Notes: a model not told the origin generated them from the letters alone. A DNA stretch of 64,000 bases from Pareuzebyella sediminis (GCF_008367235.1 NZ_VTZS01000006.1:62001-126000); one strand, 5' to 3'. Shown: positions 18,873-29,130, counted from the first letter of the stretch. Translations and numbers: made by a program.

Positions 18873-20567
18873 TTACCAAGGTTTGTCGACACCCTGTAAG
18901 ATCCATGGTTTTGACCATGGTGTATCGTTTTCGATATATCCGGGTACATCATCGGTGTACTCGGTCGCCTCTAAACTGTTCAAGGCCGAATAATAATTTT
19001 CCCTGTTTAGGGTACTGTTTTCCGTTGGATATACGAAACGAACAGGAATCACCGCCGATCTAGCGAACGGTCCTGGGCGAAGGTCTGGTAAGCCTGTACG
19101 TCTCCAATCAAGATAGGCTTCCGAAGCAGAGGAGAAATTCGCAATCCATTTTTGTTCCATAATTTGTTCCAACGTACCGTTAAATACTACACCGTCATTG
19201 TCTATATAGTCATCGAATCGGTCACCGATACCCCATGTTTCCAATGAGGCCTGGACTCCTTTATTATAATTATCCTCGGCATCTGAACCCCAGCCTTTCA
19301 AAGCGGCCTCCGCCTTCAAGAAACAAAGTTCGGCATAGGAGAATACTCTAGCCTTTAAATTAGGCCCTGAAGGTTCGTTGAACATAGGGTTCATCAAGGA
19401 TACGTGCACGTTACCCCCACCCTGAACAGGGTTAGGGTTTAAATTGTAGGTATAGGGTTCGGTACCTTGGTTCGATACCGGAATACCTACATATACACTA
19501 TTCGTATCAATCATGGTCAATCCTGCCTTTCTGTCTTCGAACCAAGTCTCAGGGTCGTAAATCGTGAAATTGTTGTCGGCGAGAATATCTTCATTGATAT
19601 ATCGGACGCCCCCTTCGACCACATCATCTCCGCCTCCAGGTACATCAGCAGCAGCTACCACCTTAATTGGAATTTCAACCGCATCAAACCATATTTCCCT
19701 TCTGGGATCATCAAGTTCGGCCAATTTATAGGTGAGGGTAGCACAGGGCTTTACCCGTAGAAAGGTAGAAGGCGTACCACTTTGGGCGTTACTTGGTTGT
19801 GAGTCACCTGGGCTTATACCTAAATAAGGTATCGCACATTCTTCATCTACACTTGATATTAATGGTAAAGCCAGAGTTTTCTGTACGCCGGCACCGGCAA
19901 AAGAAGGGTCTTTTTCAGATAGCCTCATGTAGTACCGAAGTGCCAAAGAATTGGCATATTTTATCCATTTATCGGCATCTCCTCCAAAAAATATATCTTG
20001 GGAAGGTGCAAATACCTCCAAGCCACCCCGGTTAGCGGACAGCATCGCGGAAGCAGACTCTATATCAGCAATAACCCCTTTGTACACTGACTCCTGAGAG
20101 TCATACTTTGGTAGATTAATCTCTCCGTCACCCTGTAACGCCTCAGTGTAAGGCACATCTCCATAGAAATCGGTCAGCAAGGCATAATTATGTGCCTTTA
20201 AGATCATAGCGACCGCTTCATGAAAAACATAACCGGATTCTTTTGACCGCTCTAGGGCCAAATCGGCGGTTCGAAGCGTATTATAATAGGTCTCCCAGCC
20301 ACTACCTGACCAGTTGTATTCGTTATTTCCCCATGAATCTTTCTGAATGTATTGCACAAAAGCTGCTAAGGGTTCACTGTATCCTTTGTTGCCAATATCC
20401 ATGGCGGTACTCACCATCACATCGGACAACAGAAAGCTGGGGTTTGCCTCTTCTAAATTCACCCCGTTCGGATTAGTATTGATGTCGGTAATGTCATTAT
20501 CGCAAGAGAGTGCGAACAAAATGCATACCGTCAAAAGTGGTTTTACAATTTTTTTAAGAGTACTCAT
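18873..20567 (-). CDS. SusD/RagB-type outer-membrane glycan-binding lipoprotein
   Basis: 564 residues from the ATG at 20567; an ATG ten codons upstream precedes a weaker signal. The lipoprotein signal ends LFALSC (Cys22) followed by DND, an acidic pattern often seen on surface-exposed lipoproteins of this phylum. The sequence matches the SusD-like_2 group: PNGVNLEEANPSFLLSDVM, then AVAMILKAHNYALLTDFYGDVPY and, near the C-terminus, EAYLDWRRTGLP. SusD proteins cap the SusC porin and bind oligosaccharides for import. The gene lies 33 bp after the SusC-type gene and is certainly its partner. The substrate cannot be deduced from this sequence. Confidence 0.93.
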   Translation of the reverse strand: MSTLKKIVKPLLTVCILFALSCDNDITDINTNPNGVNLEEANPSFLLSDVMVSTAMDIGNKGYSEPLAAFVQYIQKDSWGNNEYNWSGSGWETYYNTLRTADLALERSKESGYVFHEAVAMILKAHNYALLTDFYGDVPYTEALQGDGEINLPKYDSQESVYKGVIADIESASAMLSANRGGLEVFAPSQDIFFGGDADKWIKYANSLALRYYMRLSEKDPSFAGAGVQKTLALPLISSVDEECAIPYLGISPGDSQPSNAQSGTPSTFLRVKPCATLTYKLAELDDPRREIWFDAVEIPIKVVAAADVPGGGDDVVEGGVRYINEDILADNNFTIYDPETWFEDRKAGLTMIDTNSVYVGIPVSNQGTEPYTYNLNPNPVQGGGNVHVSLMNPMFNEPSGPNLKARVFSYAELCFLKAEAALKGWGSDAEDNYNKGVQASLETWGIGDRFDDYIDNDGVVFNGTLEQIMEQKWIANFSSASEAYLDWRRTGLPDLRPGPFARSAVIPVRFVYPTENSTLNRENYYSALNSLEATEYTDDVPGYIENDTPWSKPWILQGVDKPW

Positions 20568-20600
20568 AATTATATCATATTTTAGAATTAATGGCACTTA

Positions 20601-23600
20601 CTAGAAGCCTACGTTGAGTTTAAAACCTATCGGAATTGCCCATGGGTTCACGTTAAAGCGTTCAATACCTTGCTTGAACTGAATACCGCTTCGCCCTTGG
20701 GTATTGGATTCTGGCTGAAAGGCCATTTCTGGGTCAATGCCGATGTCCGCTTTAGTCCATAGAATGATATTTCGACTGAACAATGAAATGGCCATATTCT
20801 GTAAACCAATTTGTTTTATAGCCCTAGTTGGTATGCTGTAGGTCAGCGAAATTTCCCTCAATTTTACATAATCTGCATCGAAGGTGGCGTTTCTTGTAAA
20901 ATCCCAACCATAATGATCTTGATACCGCGTATAAATCGTACCAGGACCTCCTAAGTTCTCCGCAGTAGCTACAAAATTGCCATTCTCATCATAATCGCCC
21001 TGAACCCCTGGCATAAATACGCCATCGCTCAGGGTTATTCCCCCCTCCTCAACAGGAAAGCCTCCATCTTCGGCCGTAGGCCCACCAACCAACACGTAAA
21101 ACTCGCCATCAGGGGAAAGAAACTCGTCTGCATTCTCCCGTAAATAGGCAGGTATATCACCTACACTGTTGAAGTTGTGCAATTTATCCAACCATCGCTG
21201 GGTATGCATGTCCGACTCGCCATATCGATGGGTCTGTGAAACGAATTGCCCCCCTTTACGCCAATCGAAGTTCATTGAAATGGACCAGTTCTTGTAAGAT
21301 GCACTCGTGGTCATACCTACATTAAAGTCTGGATTGAAATTCCCGATAATGGGCGCGACTCTCTTACCATTTTCGTCTTCCCTTGTTCGATCACTACTTT
21401 CAAAGCCCTCATCATCTATAATAGGCCAGCCGAAGTAAGGCGAGTTAGGGTCTTCCACACGAACCATAGCGGCATCGAAAATATTACCAATTTCCTCTCC
21501 CAACCAAGTAATAGCACCTCCACGGGCATCTGTCCATAAGGTTATGGAATTCATGCCGTCGGCCAATTCTTCGACCCTGGTTCGGTTACGGTTAAATATA
21601 AAACCCATATCCCATTGCCAGTCGTTGTTGGTTATAATAGTTGCATTGAGACCGGCCTCGATACCTTCACTTGTGAGCAGACCGGCATTAATAAATTTCG
21701 AATTATAGCCTGACGAAATCGGAGTGTTGACCGGAAATATCTGATTTCTGTTCTCACTCTTGTAATAGGTAGCGTCAAAACGTAATCTATTGTTGAAAAA
21801 GGCGAAATCGGCACCCACTTCCCAAGAATTTTGGGATTCAGGCTTCAATTCGGGGTTAAGAAGATTACCCGGTACGGACAACAAGGATCCCCCATTCCAC
21901 GAATTTCCACTATTTAAGATGGGTTCAAGATTATAAGGATCTGTATCGTTACCCACCTCTGCATAACCAGCGCGGAGTTTTATAAGCGAAACTGCCCCTC
22001 CCAAATTTAAGGCCTTGTTGACCAATAAACTTGAAGATATCGAAGGATAGAAGTAAGAATTGTTTCCACTAGGCAAAGTGCTCGACCAGTCGTTTCTTCC
22101 TGTTACATCAATATAGAACATATCCCTAAAACCGATACTTGCCAGGCCATATAAGCTATTTACTTGTTTTTCTGAGGAATAGGAATTATAATCCAAGTTT
22201 TCAGGAGCGATATTGGCCAAGGTGAAGAGGTTCGGTGTCAAAAGCCCTTGACCACGGTCTTTGGTCGCGTTCCTCACGGTTGAAGTTCTATTGACCCGTT
22301 TGTTACCACCAAAGGATACAGAAAAGTCCCAGTTGGTCAGTTTTTTGGAATACGTGAGCAAGAAATCAACGTTAATCTCATTTCGAAATATATCGGTAAT
22401 ACCATAAGCTCCGTTCATCTCGTTCGTATAGCCATTTGATATTTTGGATTCACGTACTTCGTTCACCTCATCAAAATTATAACGAAGCATAGCGGAGAAC
22501 TCATCCGTGATAAACCAGTCTCCCTTTACATTTCCGTAGAACCTATTCCTTTCAAAACCATTGTTCACCTCATTGGCCAAAAAGTATGGATTGTTCCATT
22601 CGGTCTCGGTAGGATCATCGCCAAATGCATAAGGTGAGTTTTGATAAAGACCTTCATACCCATCCAGCCAGTAATCTTTCATTCCCCGCACATCGATGTG
22701 AGGTGCTATTTCGTACATGGCTTGGATAGGATTGGCACCACGGTTTCCGGCAGGGCGGTTATCAGAGGCGGTCTTCGTATAATTCAAACTAGAACTTACG
22801 GTTATTTTATCGTTTAGTTTAAGCGATGAGTTCAGGTTTATACTGTTCTTATCTAAATCAGTATTGGGTATAAAACCCTTGTTCTGCATATTCGTATAAG
22901 ATAATCGATAGTTCAATTTATCCGTATTGTCCTGAATAGAGATATTGTTTGTCGAAGTTATTGCCGTATTGAAAAAATTACGCGCATTATCATACGATTT
23001 TAATTCTCTGGGCACGGGCACACCGCTAGCAATTTCCTCTGCGGTATACGGCCAATGTATGGCCCGTATTCCTTGGTCAAGAGGGGCACCGGCCCAAGCC
23101 GATGAAGTTTCTCCTACTATAATTGCCCCATAGCTATTCGACGGAAAATTATCTGGCGTGTAAGGCCTTGAACCTGCTGCAAATTTTCTATGCGTATCTA
23201 AATAACGGTACGGAATATCGAACACAGTACTGGAATTGATAGTTACCCCCAATCCCTTTTTTGCCTTTCCTGATTTAGTAGTAATCAGTACCACTCCATT
23301 ACCCGCTCTAGAGCCATAGAGCGCCGCAGCACTGGCTCCTTTAAGAATGGTCATACTTTCAATATCGTCGGTATTGATGTCGGAAATGGCATTTCCATAA
23401 TCCACCCGGTTATCACGCCCGACACCGCCCACATTGTTCAGTGAATTGAAAACGGGCACCCCATCGATTACAAATAAAGGCTGATTATCACTTGAAAGCG
23501 AGGTGGCTCCCCGAATGACCATGCTAACGGATGATCCTGGCGCCCCTGTACTATTGATGGCAACCCCCGAAACCTTTCCGGACAGTGCGTTCAGTGCGTT

Positions 23601-24014
23601 TTCTTGGGGTACATTATCAATGGCATCTCCATCAATTTCACTGACGGCATAACCTAGTGATTTTTTCTCCCTTGAAATTCCCAAGGCCGTTACCACAACC
23701 TCGTCCAATTGCTCTGAAGACTCTTCCAAAGTAACGTCGATACGAGAGCGATTGCCCACAATTACTTCTTTGGTCTGCATTCCTATATAGGAAAATACCA
23801 GAATCGAGTCGTCCCCGGGTACGGTAATAGCATAATTACCATCAAAATCGGAAGTAGCCCCCTGGGTCGTACCTTTAAGCAAGACCGTCACCCCTGGCAG
23901 TACGATCCCTTCGGCATCTTGTACTGTACCACTGACTTCTTGCTGGGCAAAGACCTGACCTGCGACCAAACCGAACAATATCAGTAGCGCAGTCTGTACT
24001 ATTTTTCTTTTCAT
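20601..24014 (-). CDS. SusC/RagA-type TonB-dependent outer-membrane transporter
   Basis: 1137 residues from the ATG at 24014, which starts a standard signal peptide ending VFAQQ; a longer reading with a poor extension exists. An N-terminal carboxypeptidase-regulatory-like domain (GTVQDAEGIVLPGVTV) is followed by the TonB box and plug region (LDEVVVTALGISREKKSLGYAV) and a long beta-barrel with the SusC pattern SMTILKGASAAALYGSRAGNGVV. The C-terminus ends in an aromatic-rich strand (FKLNVGF). It moves SusD-bound oligosaccharides across the outer membrane using the proton motive force. It is the first gene of the minus-strand operon, with a -7 promoter element 42 bp upstream. Confidence 0.95.
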   Translation of the reverse strand: MKRKIVQTALLILFGLVAGQVFAQQEVSGTVQDAEGIVLPGVTVLLKGTTQGATSDFDGNYAITVPGDDSILVFSYIGMQTKEVIVGNRSRIDVTLEESSEQLDEVVVTALGISREKKSLGYAVSEIDGDAIDNVPQENALNALSGKVSGVAINSTGAPGSSVSMVIRGATSLSSDNQPLFVIDGVPVFNSLNNVGGVGRDNRVDYGNAISDINTDDIESMTILKGASAAALYGSRAGNGVVLITTKSGKAKKGLGVTINSSTVFDIPYRYLDTHRKFAAGSRPYTPDNFPSNSYGAIIVGETSSAWAGAPLDQGIRAIHWPYTAEEIASGVPVPRELKSYDNARNFFNTAITSTNNISIQDNTDKLNYRLSYTNMQNKGFIPNTDLDKNSINLNSSLKLNDKITVSSSLNYTKTASDNRPAGNRGANPIQAMYEIAPHIDVRGMKDYWLDGYEGLYQNSPYAFGDDPTETEWNNPYFLANEVNNGFERNRFYGNVKGDWFITDEFSAMLRYNFDEVNEVRESKISNGYTNEMNGAYGITDIFRNEINVDFLLTYSKKLTNWDFSVSFGGNKRVNRTSTVRNATKDRGQGLLTPNLFTLANIAPENLDYNSYSSEKQVNSLYGLASIGFRDMFYIDVTGRNDWSSTLPSGNNSYFYPSISSSLLVNKALNLGGAVSLIKLRAGYAEVGNDTDPYNLEPILNSGNSWNGGSLLSVPGNLLNPELKPESQNSWEVGADFAFFNNRLRFDATYYKSENRNQIFPVNTPISSGYNSKFINAGLLTSEGIEAGLNATIITNNDWQWDMGFIFNRNRTRVEELADGMNSITLWTDARGGAITWLGEEIGNIFDAAMVRVEDPNSPYFGWPIIDDEGFESSDRTREDENGKRVAPIIGNFNPDFNVGMTTSASYKNWSISMNFDWRKGGQFVSQTHRYGESDMHTQRWLDKLHNFNSVGDIPAYLRENADEFLSPDGEFYVLVGGPTAEDGGFPVEEGGITLSDGVFMPGVQGDYDENGNFVATAENLGGPGTIYTRYQDHYGWDFTRNATFDADYVKLREISLTYSIPTRAIKQIGLQNMAISLFSRNIILWTKADIGIDPEMAFQPESNTQGRSGIQFKQGIERFNVNPWAIPIGFKLNVGF

Positions 24015-24515
24015 CTTAAATGTGTTTGAATGGTTTAACAGTTTGTTAAGATTCACAAATCTATTTGAAATAAGATTTTGAAACACATAGTATATTATTG
24101 AATACTAATAATATTTTGTCACCATATAAGATATTTTCAATGATAAGCTCTAATAAGGTTAAGATATCATTATTAAATAGCAAAATTGTTTTAGGCAAGT
24201 TTCGACACTTTACGTGAGGGCTTCAGTATTTATTAAATAATACTTCATTCGCTTATTGTGTCGTCATAGCTCAAATACTTTGCTTTCTCGGCAAGCCCAT
24301 ACCCAAATAAATAGGGCAAAAGCTATTTTAGATGTTAAGGATGAAGATGAACGAAGCATGAAGGAGAACTCAGACTATACAAATTTTACCTTATTAAAGT
24401 AATTAAAGGGAAATAGTTCTGAAGTTCGGTATATATACTATGTAAAAGGAACAAGATTTAATAAAGCTTTTCACCCACATTCAATTTAATTTGCAGTGTA
24501 CGAAACATATCCATT
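24015..24515. other. Divergent promoter region between susC and symporter operons
   Basis: 501 AT-rich bases separating the two divergent operons. It holds the minus-strand -7 element and, at 24486-24493, TTAATTTG, one base off the plus-strand consensus. No regulator gene and no long inverted repeat were seen. Any operator for shared control of both operons would lie here. Confidence 0.6.
24056..24063 (-). promoter_or_regulatory. Candidate -7 element for the susC operon
   Basis: The minus strand reads TAGATTTG, matching TAnnTTTG. At a 20-bp spacing the -33 position reads TGTG instead of TTTG. It lies 42 bp upstream of the SusC ATG, a sensible leader length. Confidence 0.45.
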
Positions 24516-26024
24516 ATGCTTACTGGAATCGATTATTTTGTAGTGATATCCTATATTTTAGGAATGTTGTTATTGGGACTTTATTTCAAGAAGTTCGTCA
24601 ACAGTTCAGAAGATTATTTTCTCGGTGGAAAGAGTTTGCCTTTTTGGGCCATAGGAATGTCAATAGTAGTTTCCGATATTGGTGCCCTCGATTTTGTAGG
24701 CGTATCAGGGCAAGCATACCGCTACGGGGTTTCAGTAGGTAATTTCGACTGGGTGGGCTCTGTACCTGCAATGATTTTGGCCGCATTCATTTTTATTCCC
24801 TATTTCTGGCGAGGTGGAATGTATACTATTCCCGAATATTTGGGCAGACGGTACAATCGCTCCGTTCGTACGATTGCTTCAGTCACATGGATTTTGTTCT
24901 TCGCCCTGGATCTCGGTGTTTTGTTTTGGGCCAGTGCCGTACTGTTGAATGTGCTCATGGGATGGCCTATCTGGATATCTATCCTTTCTACTGCCGGCGT
25001 AGTAGGCCTCTATACTTATTTTGGAGGAATTACCGCCGTGATTATGACCGACGTAGTACAAATGATAATTATGTTCACAGGTGGTTTCGCCTTGGTTTTT
25101 CTAAGTCTAGATGCCGTTGGGGGGTGGGACAATATGGTAGAGAAAATTAGCACTATGGGGCCCGAGTACAGAAATCATTTTGATATTATTCAACCTGCGG
25201 ACACTACATCACCCTTTCCGTGGACCGGTATTCTCTTTGGGCTTACCTTTGTTATGGCCAATGCCTATATGATAGGAAACCAATCAATTGTTCAGCGCTG
25301 TCTTACGGCCAAAAATGAATGGCATGCCAAAGCTAGTATGATTTTTGGTTCAGCCTTGAAAATGTTTATTCCTATTTTGGTCTTATTCCCAGGGCTTATG
25401 GCTCTAGTGGTACATCCCGGCCTAGAGGATGGAGACCAAGCCCTGCCCCTTATGATAAAGAGTATCTTGCCTCCAGGTCTGGTAGGACTAATGTTCGCTG
25501 CCTTCTTTGCCGGCCTTATGTCGAGCGTCGATTCATTGTTGAACTCTACCGCCACGCTCTTTACAAAGGATATTTACGAGCCATTCTTTAAAAAGAATGC
25601 CAGTGACAAACATTATCTCAAAGTAGGGCAAATTACGACCTTGGTGTTGTTGATCATCGGGGTGATAACCTCGCCCATCAGTAGTGATTTTCCAGGTATC
25701 TATGTAGCCATCCAAACATTCATGTCATACTTCCAAGGGCCGCTATTTGCCATTCTCCTCTTGGGTATTTTTTGGAAAGGAAGTACACAATGGGGCGGAC
25801 TTTTAGCCTTGGTTATTGGTATAGGCTTCGCTATTTTTCTCAATGTATCAAAAGATTCCTTTTTTACCATCGAAGACCCTTTCCTCTATATTTCATGGTG
25901 GTCGTTTATACTTAGTTTTATCGTCAATATTTTGATTAGCCTTATGACCGAAAGGCATACTGATCTAGCATTACAAGGGCTTGTATTCAATGCTAAAATC
26001 TTCACCAAAAACGAAAAAATTTAG
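24516..26024 (+). CDS. Sodium:solute symporter (SSS family)
   Basis: 502 residues, predominantly hydrophobic with about 13 transmembrane segments. The N-terminus has the SSS pattern DYFVVISYILGMLLLG, then EDYFLGGKSLPFWAIG, and later SSVDSLLNSTATLFTKDIY, the segment that supplies part of the sodium site. The protein would import a sugar or related small solute with sodium across the inner membrane. SSS members in other bacteria carry sialic acid, galactose, inositol and uronides; the sequence does not settle which. It is the first of six plus-strand genes and should feed the cytoplasmic GH2 enzyme encoded three genes later. Confidence 0.92.
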   Translation: MLTGIDYFVVISYILGMLLLGLYFKKFVNSSEDYFLGGKSLPFWAIGMSIVVSDIGALDFVGVSGQAYRYGVSVGNFDWVGSVPAMILAAFIFIPYFWRGGMYTIPEYLGRRYNRSVRTIASVTWILFFALDLGVLFWASAVLLNVLMGWPIWISILSTAGVVGLYTYFGGITAVIMTDVVQMIIMFTGGFALVFLSLDAVGGWDNMVEKISTMGPEYRNHFDIIQPADTTSPFPWTGILFGLTFVMANAYMIGNQSIVQRCLTAKNEWHAKASMIFGSALKMFIPILVLFPGLMALVVHPGLEDGDQALPLMIKSILPPGLVGLMFAAFFAGLMSSVDSLLNSTATLFTKDIYEPFFKKNASDKHYLKVGQITTLVLLIIGVITSPISSDFPGIYVAIQTFMSYFQGPLFAILLLGIFWKGSTQWGGLLALVIGIGFAIFLNVSKDSFFTIEDPFLYISWWSFILSFIVNILISLMTERHTDLALQGLVFNAKIFTKNEKI

Positions 26025-26026
26025 TT

Positions 26027-26242
26027 ATGTTGAATTTTGACTGGCTTTCCGGAATATCACAAGAGACGGCGAAGATGGTCTTCTTTTCCCTTTATATATT
26101 CATAGGCTTACTAGTACTTATCATTCCTAATGAATATATTTTTCAAGGCGTGGCGAAAGAAGAAAGGTTCTGGTATAAAAATCTCAAATTATGGGCTTTG
26201 ACGGTTCTGGGTATTTTGGCGACTATTTATTATCTCTTTTGA
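26027..26242 (+). CDS. Small membrane protein downstream of the symporter
   Basis: 71 residues, starting 2 bp after the symporter stop, so translation is probably coupled. Two hydrophobic segments (about 18-36 and 50-70) with a charged middle containing YIFQGVAKEERFWYKNLKLW. Not recognised. Its size, topology and placement recall the small partner proteins of some sodium symporters, so an accessory or stabilising subunit is a reasonable inference. Confidence 0.7.
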   Translation: MLNFDWLSGISQETAKMVFFSLYIFIGLLVLIIPNEYIFQGVAKEERFWYKNLKLWALTVLGILATIYYLF

Positions 26243-26257
26243 ACAAACAGCTTTTCT

Positions 26258-26482
26258 ATGAAAAATCTTGAAATCGATGCAAAAATCAAAACAGCACAAA
26301 TTAATAATGCCTTAGGGGTTTTTATTATGGTGTTTGGTCTGATCGTCCTATTCGCCATCACCCATACCGTTACTTTCGTACAACAAATGACCGATTTGGT
26401 CGCCGGATTGTTCTTAATCGCCGTTGGCGGTGGTATGATCTGGAAATCAAGGAGATCCTTGAAAAAATTTAAAAAAAAATAG
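26258..26482 (+). CDS. Second small membrane protein in the symporter operon
   Basis: 74 residues with two hydrophobic segments (about 19-36 and 46-62) and a strongly basic C-terminus (KSRRSLKKFKKK), placing both ends in the cytoplasm by the positive-inside rule. Not recognised. It begins 15 bp after the first small gene and ends 14 bp before the GH2 gene. Confidence 0.65.
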   Translation: MKNLEIDAKIKTAQINNALGVFIMVFGLIVLFAITHTVTFVQQMTDLVAGLFLIAVGGGMIWKSRRSLKKFKKK

Positions 26483-26496
26483 GAAAACCATTAGGG

Positions 26497-29100
26497 ATGA
26501 ATCCGTTCAAAATAAATCTCGACCAAAACTGGAAAATAAGATCATCGTTAGATCTGCCCTATCAAGGAAATACGCTATCTACAGACGAAAAAATAACAAC
26601 TGATTGGTTAGATGCGGCCGTACCCTCTACCGTTTTGGGTACTTTGGTTGCGAACAAGGTTTACAATAATCCGTATTTCGCAGATAATTTAGGAAAGATT
26701 CCCACGGGCCAATTTAAATCACCATGGTGGTACACTACCCATTTTGAAATTGAAGAAAATTTCAAAAACCACTATGCGAACCTGAAAATCGACGGAATCA
26801 ACTATAAAGCGAATATTTGGCTGAACGGCGTATTGATTGCCGACCGAAATACCATCAATGGTGCCTACAAACGTTTTTCACTAGATATAAGCACTAGTAC
26901 AGAAGTTGGAAGAAATCTTTTGGCCATTGAAGTAATTCCTCCAAAACCCGGTGATTTTAGTACAGGTTTTGTGGATTGGAATCCGGCACCGCCCGATGGC
27001 AATATGGGAATTTTCCGCCCTGTATATATAGAACTTCATGGCGGTGTTCGTATAGAAAATCCTTTCGTTCAGTCGAGAATTGATGCTATCGACAAAGCCG
27101 AACTTATCGTTTCTACAGAACTCCATAACGATAGTGATCGACAAATTGAGGGTCATATTCAAGGATCAATAGGACAGGTCGAATTTTCTCGGCATGTGAA
27201 TCTTATGCCCGGAGAAATGCAAGAAATCGTCTTCGATCCTTCTGATGTTCCTCAGCTCATTATCGAAAATCCAAAGTTATGGTGGCCAATACATATGGGA
27301 CCCCCCGATTTATATGAGCTACACTTACAATTCAACAGTGCGGATAAAGTGCATAGTGATAAGAAAACAAGATTTGGAATTCGAAAGGTTTCCGACTATT
27401 GGATAGATGGCGTACATCGGGGATTCAAAATCAATGGACAAAAAGTATTGATTAAAGGCGCGGGTTGGACGGATGACCTTTTGCTCATGGACACGCATGA
27501 AACTGTAGAGACACAGGTCAGGTATGTCAAGCAAATGAACCTGAACTGTATTCGATTGGAGGGCTTTTGGGGAAACGACCAAAGGCTTTATGACCTTTGC
27601 GATGAATTGGGCATTCTCTTGATGGTAGGGTGGAGCTGCCATTGGGAACATGAAATTCATATGGGGGTTCCGGTAGACGAGCGGTTTGGGGGTGTTTATA
27701 ATTCAGAAGACATTGCACATGTGAGCCAGGCATGGCAAGATCAGGTAATTTGGTTGCGCAATCATCCCAGTATTTTTGTATGGACCGTGGCCAGTGATAA
27801 AGTGCCTATCACGGCATTGGAACAAAAATATATCGAGACCTTTGCTACTTATGATCCGACCAGACCCTATCTGAATTCTACAGGTGGTGTAGGTAGCGAT
27901 CAACACGTAATCGGAAGCGAAGACGTCATTAGTGAAATAAGTGGATCTTCGGGGGTGAAGATGCTAGGCCCCTATGATTACACGGCACCTGTCTATTGGT
28001 ACAGCGACACAAAATTCGGTGGGGCGTATGGTTTCAATACAGAGACCGGGCCGGGGGCACAAATACCCCAGCTAGACAGTTTGAAAAAATTTATACCCGA
28101 GGAAAAACTATGGCCCATCAATGACATTTGGAATTACCATTGTGGACTTTATGAATTTAACAATCTCGATCGTTTCACAAGAGCGCTGAACGAACGTTAT
28201 GGTGCGCCAAATTCGATAGAAGAATTCGATACCAAGGCCCAGGCCATGAATTATGAGTTAATGAGGCCGATGTTCGAGGCTTTTCAGGTGAACAAAACAA
28301 AATCAACAGGCATCATTCAATGGATGTTAAATGCCGCTTGGCCCAAGATGTACTGGCAATTGTACGACTATTATTTACGGCCAACGGCCGCTTTCTATGC
28401 CGTTCAGAAAGCTTGCACCCCCCTTCACCTTGTCTACAATTATGATGACCACCATATCTATCTGATTAACGACCATTTCAAACCCATCAGAAATTTGACC
28501 GCCGTGGTTCGCCTTTATGATATTGACTCGCAACTCTTGTCTGAAGAAGAAACAGGCATCGATGCCTTACCCGATTCATCAACAATACTCCATGAAATAC
28601 AATTGCCCGAGAGTATTTCTTCGACCTACTTCATCGACCTCCGTTTGAAAAATGCCTTGGGTACCGAAATAGATCGTAATTTTTATTGGCTTTCGACCAA
28701 AGAAGAAGTATTGGACTATGAAGCTGATTTGGGGGAATTTGCGTTTCATACACCTAGTAAACAATATTCAGATCTGAGCCAATTGAATATGATGGAAAGA
28801 ATAAGACTGAACGTTTCATGTCATATAACAGAGCACGAATCTTCTAAAGAAACGTTGCTTACCATTGAGAACGATAATCCTACGATAGCTTTTCTGATCA
28901 ATCTCGAATTGGTCGACAAAAAGACCGGGGAAAATATAGTGCCCGTGTATTGGAACGACAATTTTATCACCTTAACACCCTATGACAAACGAACCGTCCG
29001 CGCCGTTTTCGAATCAAAAAATCAGGTGATGTTACGGCTTAAGGGATGGAACGTAGCGGAAGATCAATATGAGGTAGCGACAACCCAGATCGCAATGTAA
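26497..29100 (+). CDS. GH2 family glycoside hydrolase, exo-beta-glucosaminidase/mannosidase-like, no signal peptide
   Basis: 867 residues. The GH2 layout is visible: jelly-roll sugar-binding domain (WLDAAVPSTVLGTLV through GIFRPVYIEL, to about 185), Ig-like domain (to about 290), TIM barrel (about 300-600, with RLEGFWGNDQRLYDLCDELG) and C-terminal beta domains. The nucleophile candidate is Glu516 in FNTETGPG. The usual acid/base Glu is replaced by Asp434 in WTVASDKVP, a change I associate with the exo-beta-D-glucosaminidase subfamily, which points to an amino-sugar substrate. There is no signal peptide, so it should act in the cytoplasm on material brought in by the symporter. The DegT-type aminotransferase gene follows 30 bp later. 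Confidence 0.88.
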   Translation: MNPFKINLDQNWKIRSSLDLPYQGNTLSTDEKITTDWLDAAVPSTVLGTLVANKVYNNPYFADNLGKIPTGQFKSPWWYTTHFEIEENFKNHYANLKIDGINYKANIWLNGVLIADRNTINGAYKRFSLDISTSTEVGRNLLAIEVIPPKPGDFSTGFVDWNPAPPDGNMGIFRPVYIELHGGVRIENPFVQSRIDAIDKAELIVSTELHNDSDRQIEGHIQGSIGQVEFSRHVNLMPGEMQEIVFDPSDVPQLIIENPKLWWPIHMGPPDLYELHLQFNSADKVHSDKKTRFGIRKVSDYWIDGVHRGFKINGQKVLIKGAGWTDDLLLMDTHETVETQVRYVKQMNLNCIRLEGFWGNDQRLYDLCDELGILLMVGWSCHWEHEIHMGVPVDERFGGVYNSEDIAHVSQAWQDQVIWLRNHPSIFVWTVASDKVPITALEQKYIETFATYDPTRPYLNSTGGVGSDQHVIGSEDVISEISGSSGVKMLGPYDYTAPVYWYSDTKFGGAYGFNTETGPGAQIPQLDSLKKFIPEEKLWPINDIWNYHCGLYEFNNLDRFTRALNERYGAPNSIEEFDTKAQAMNYELMRPMFEAFQVNKTKSTGIIQWMLNAAWPKMYWQLYDYYLRPTAAFYAVQKACTPLHLVYNYDDHHIYLINDHFKPIRNLTAVVRLYDIDSQLLSEEETGIDALPDSSTILHEIQLPESISSTYFIDLRLKNALGTEIDRNFYWLSTKEEVLDYEADLGEFAFHTPSKQYSDLSQLNMMERIRLNVSCHITEHESSKETLLTIENDNPTIAFLINLELVDKKTGENIVPVYWNDNFITLTPYDKRTVRAVFESKNQVMLRLKGWNVAEDQYEVATTQIAM

Positions 29101-29130
29101 GAAGGTTTCTAATTTCAAAGAAAAAAAGTA

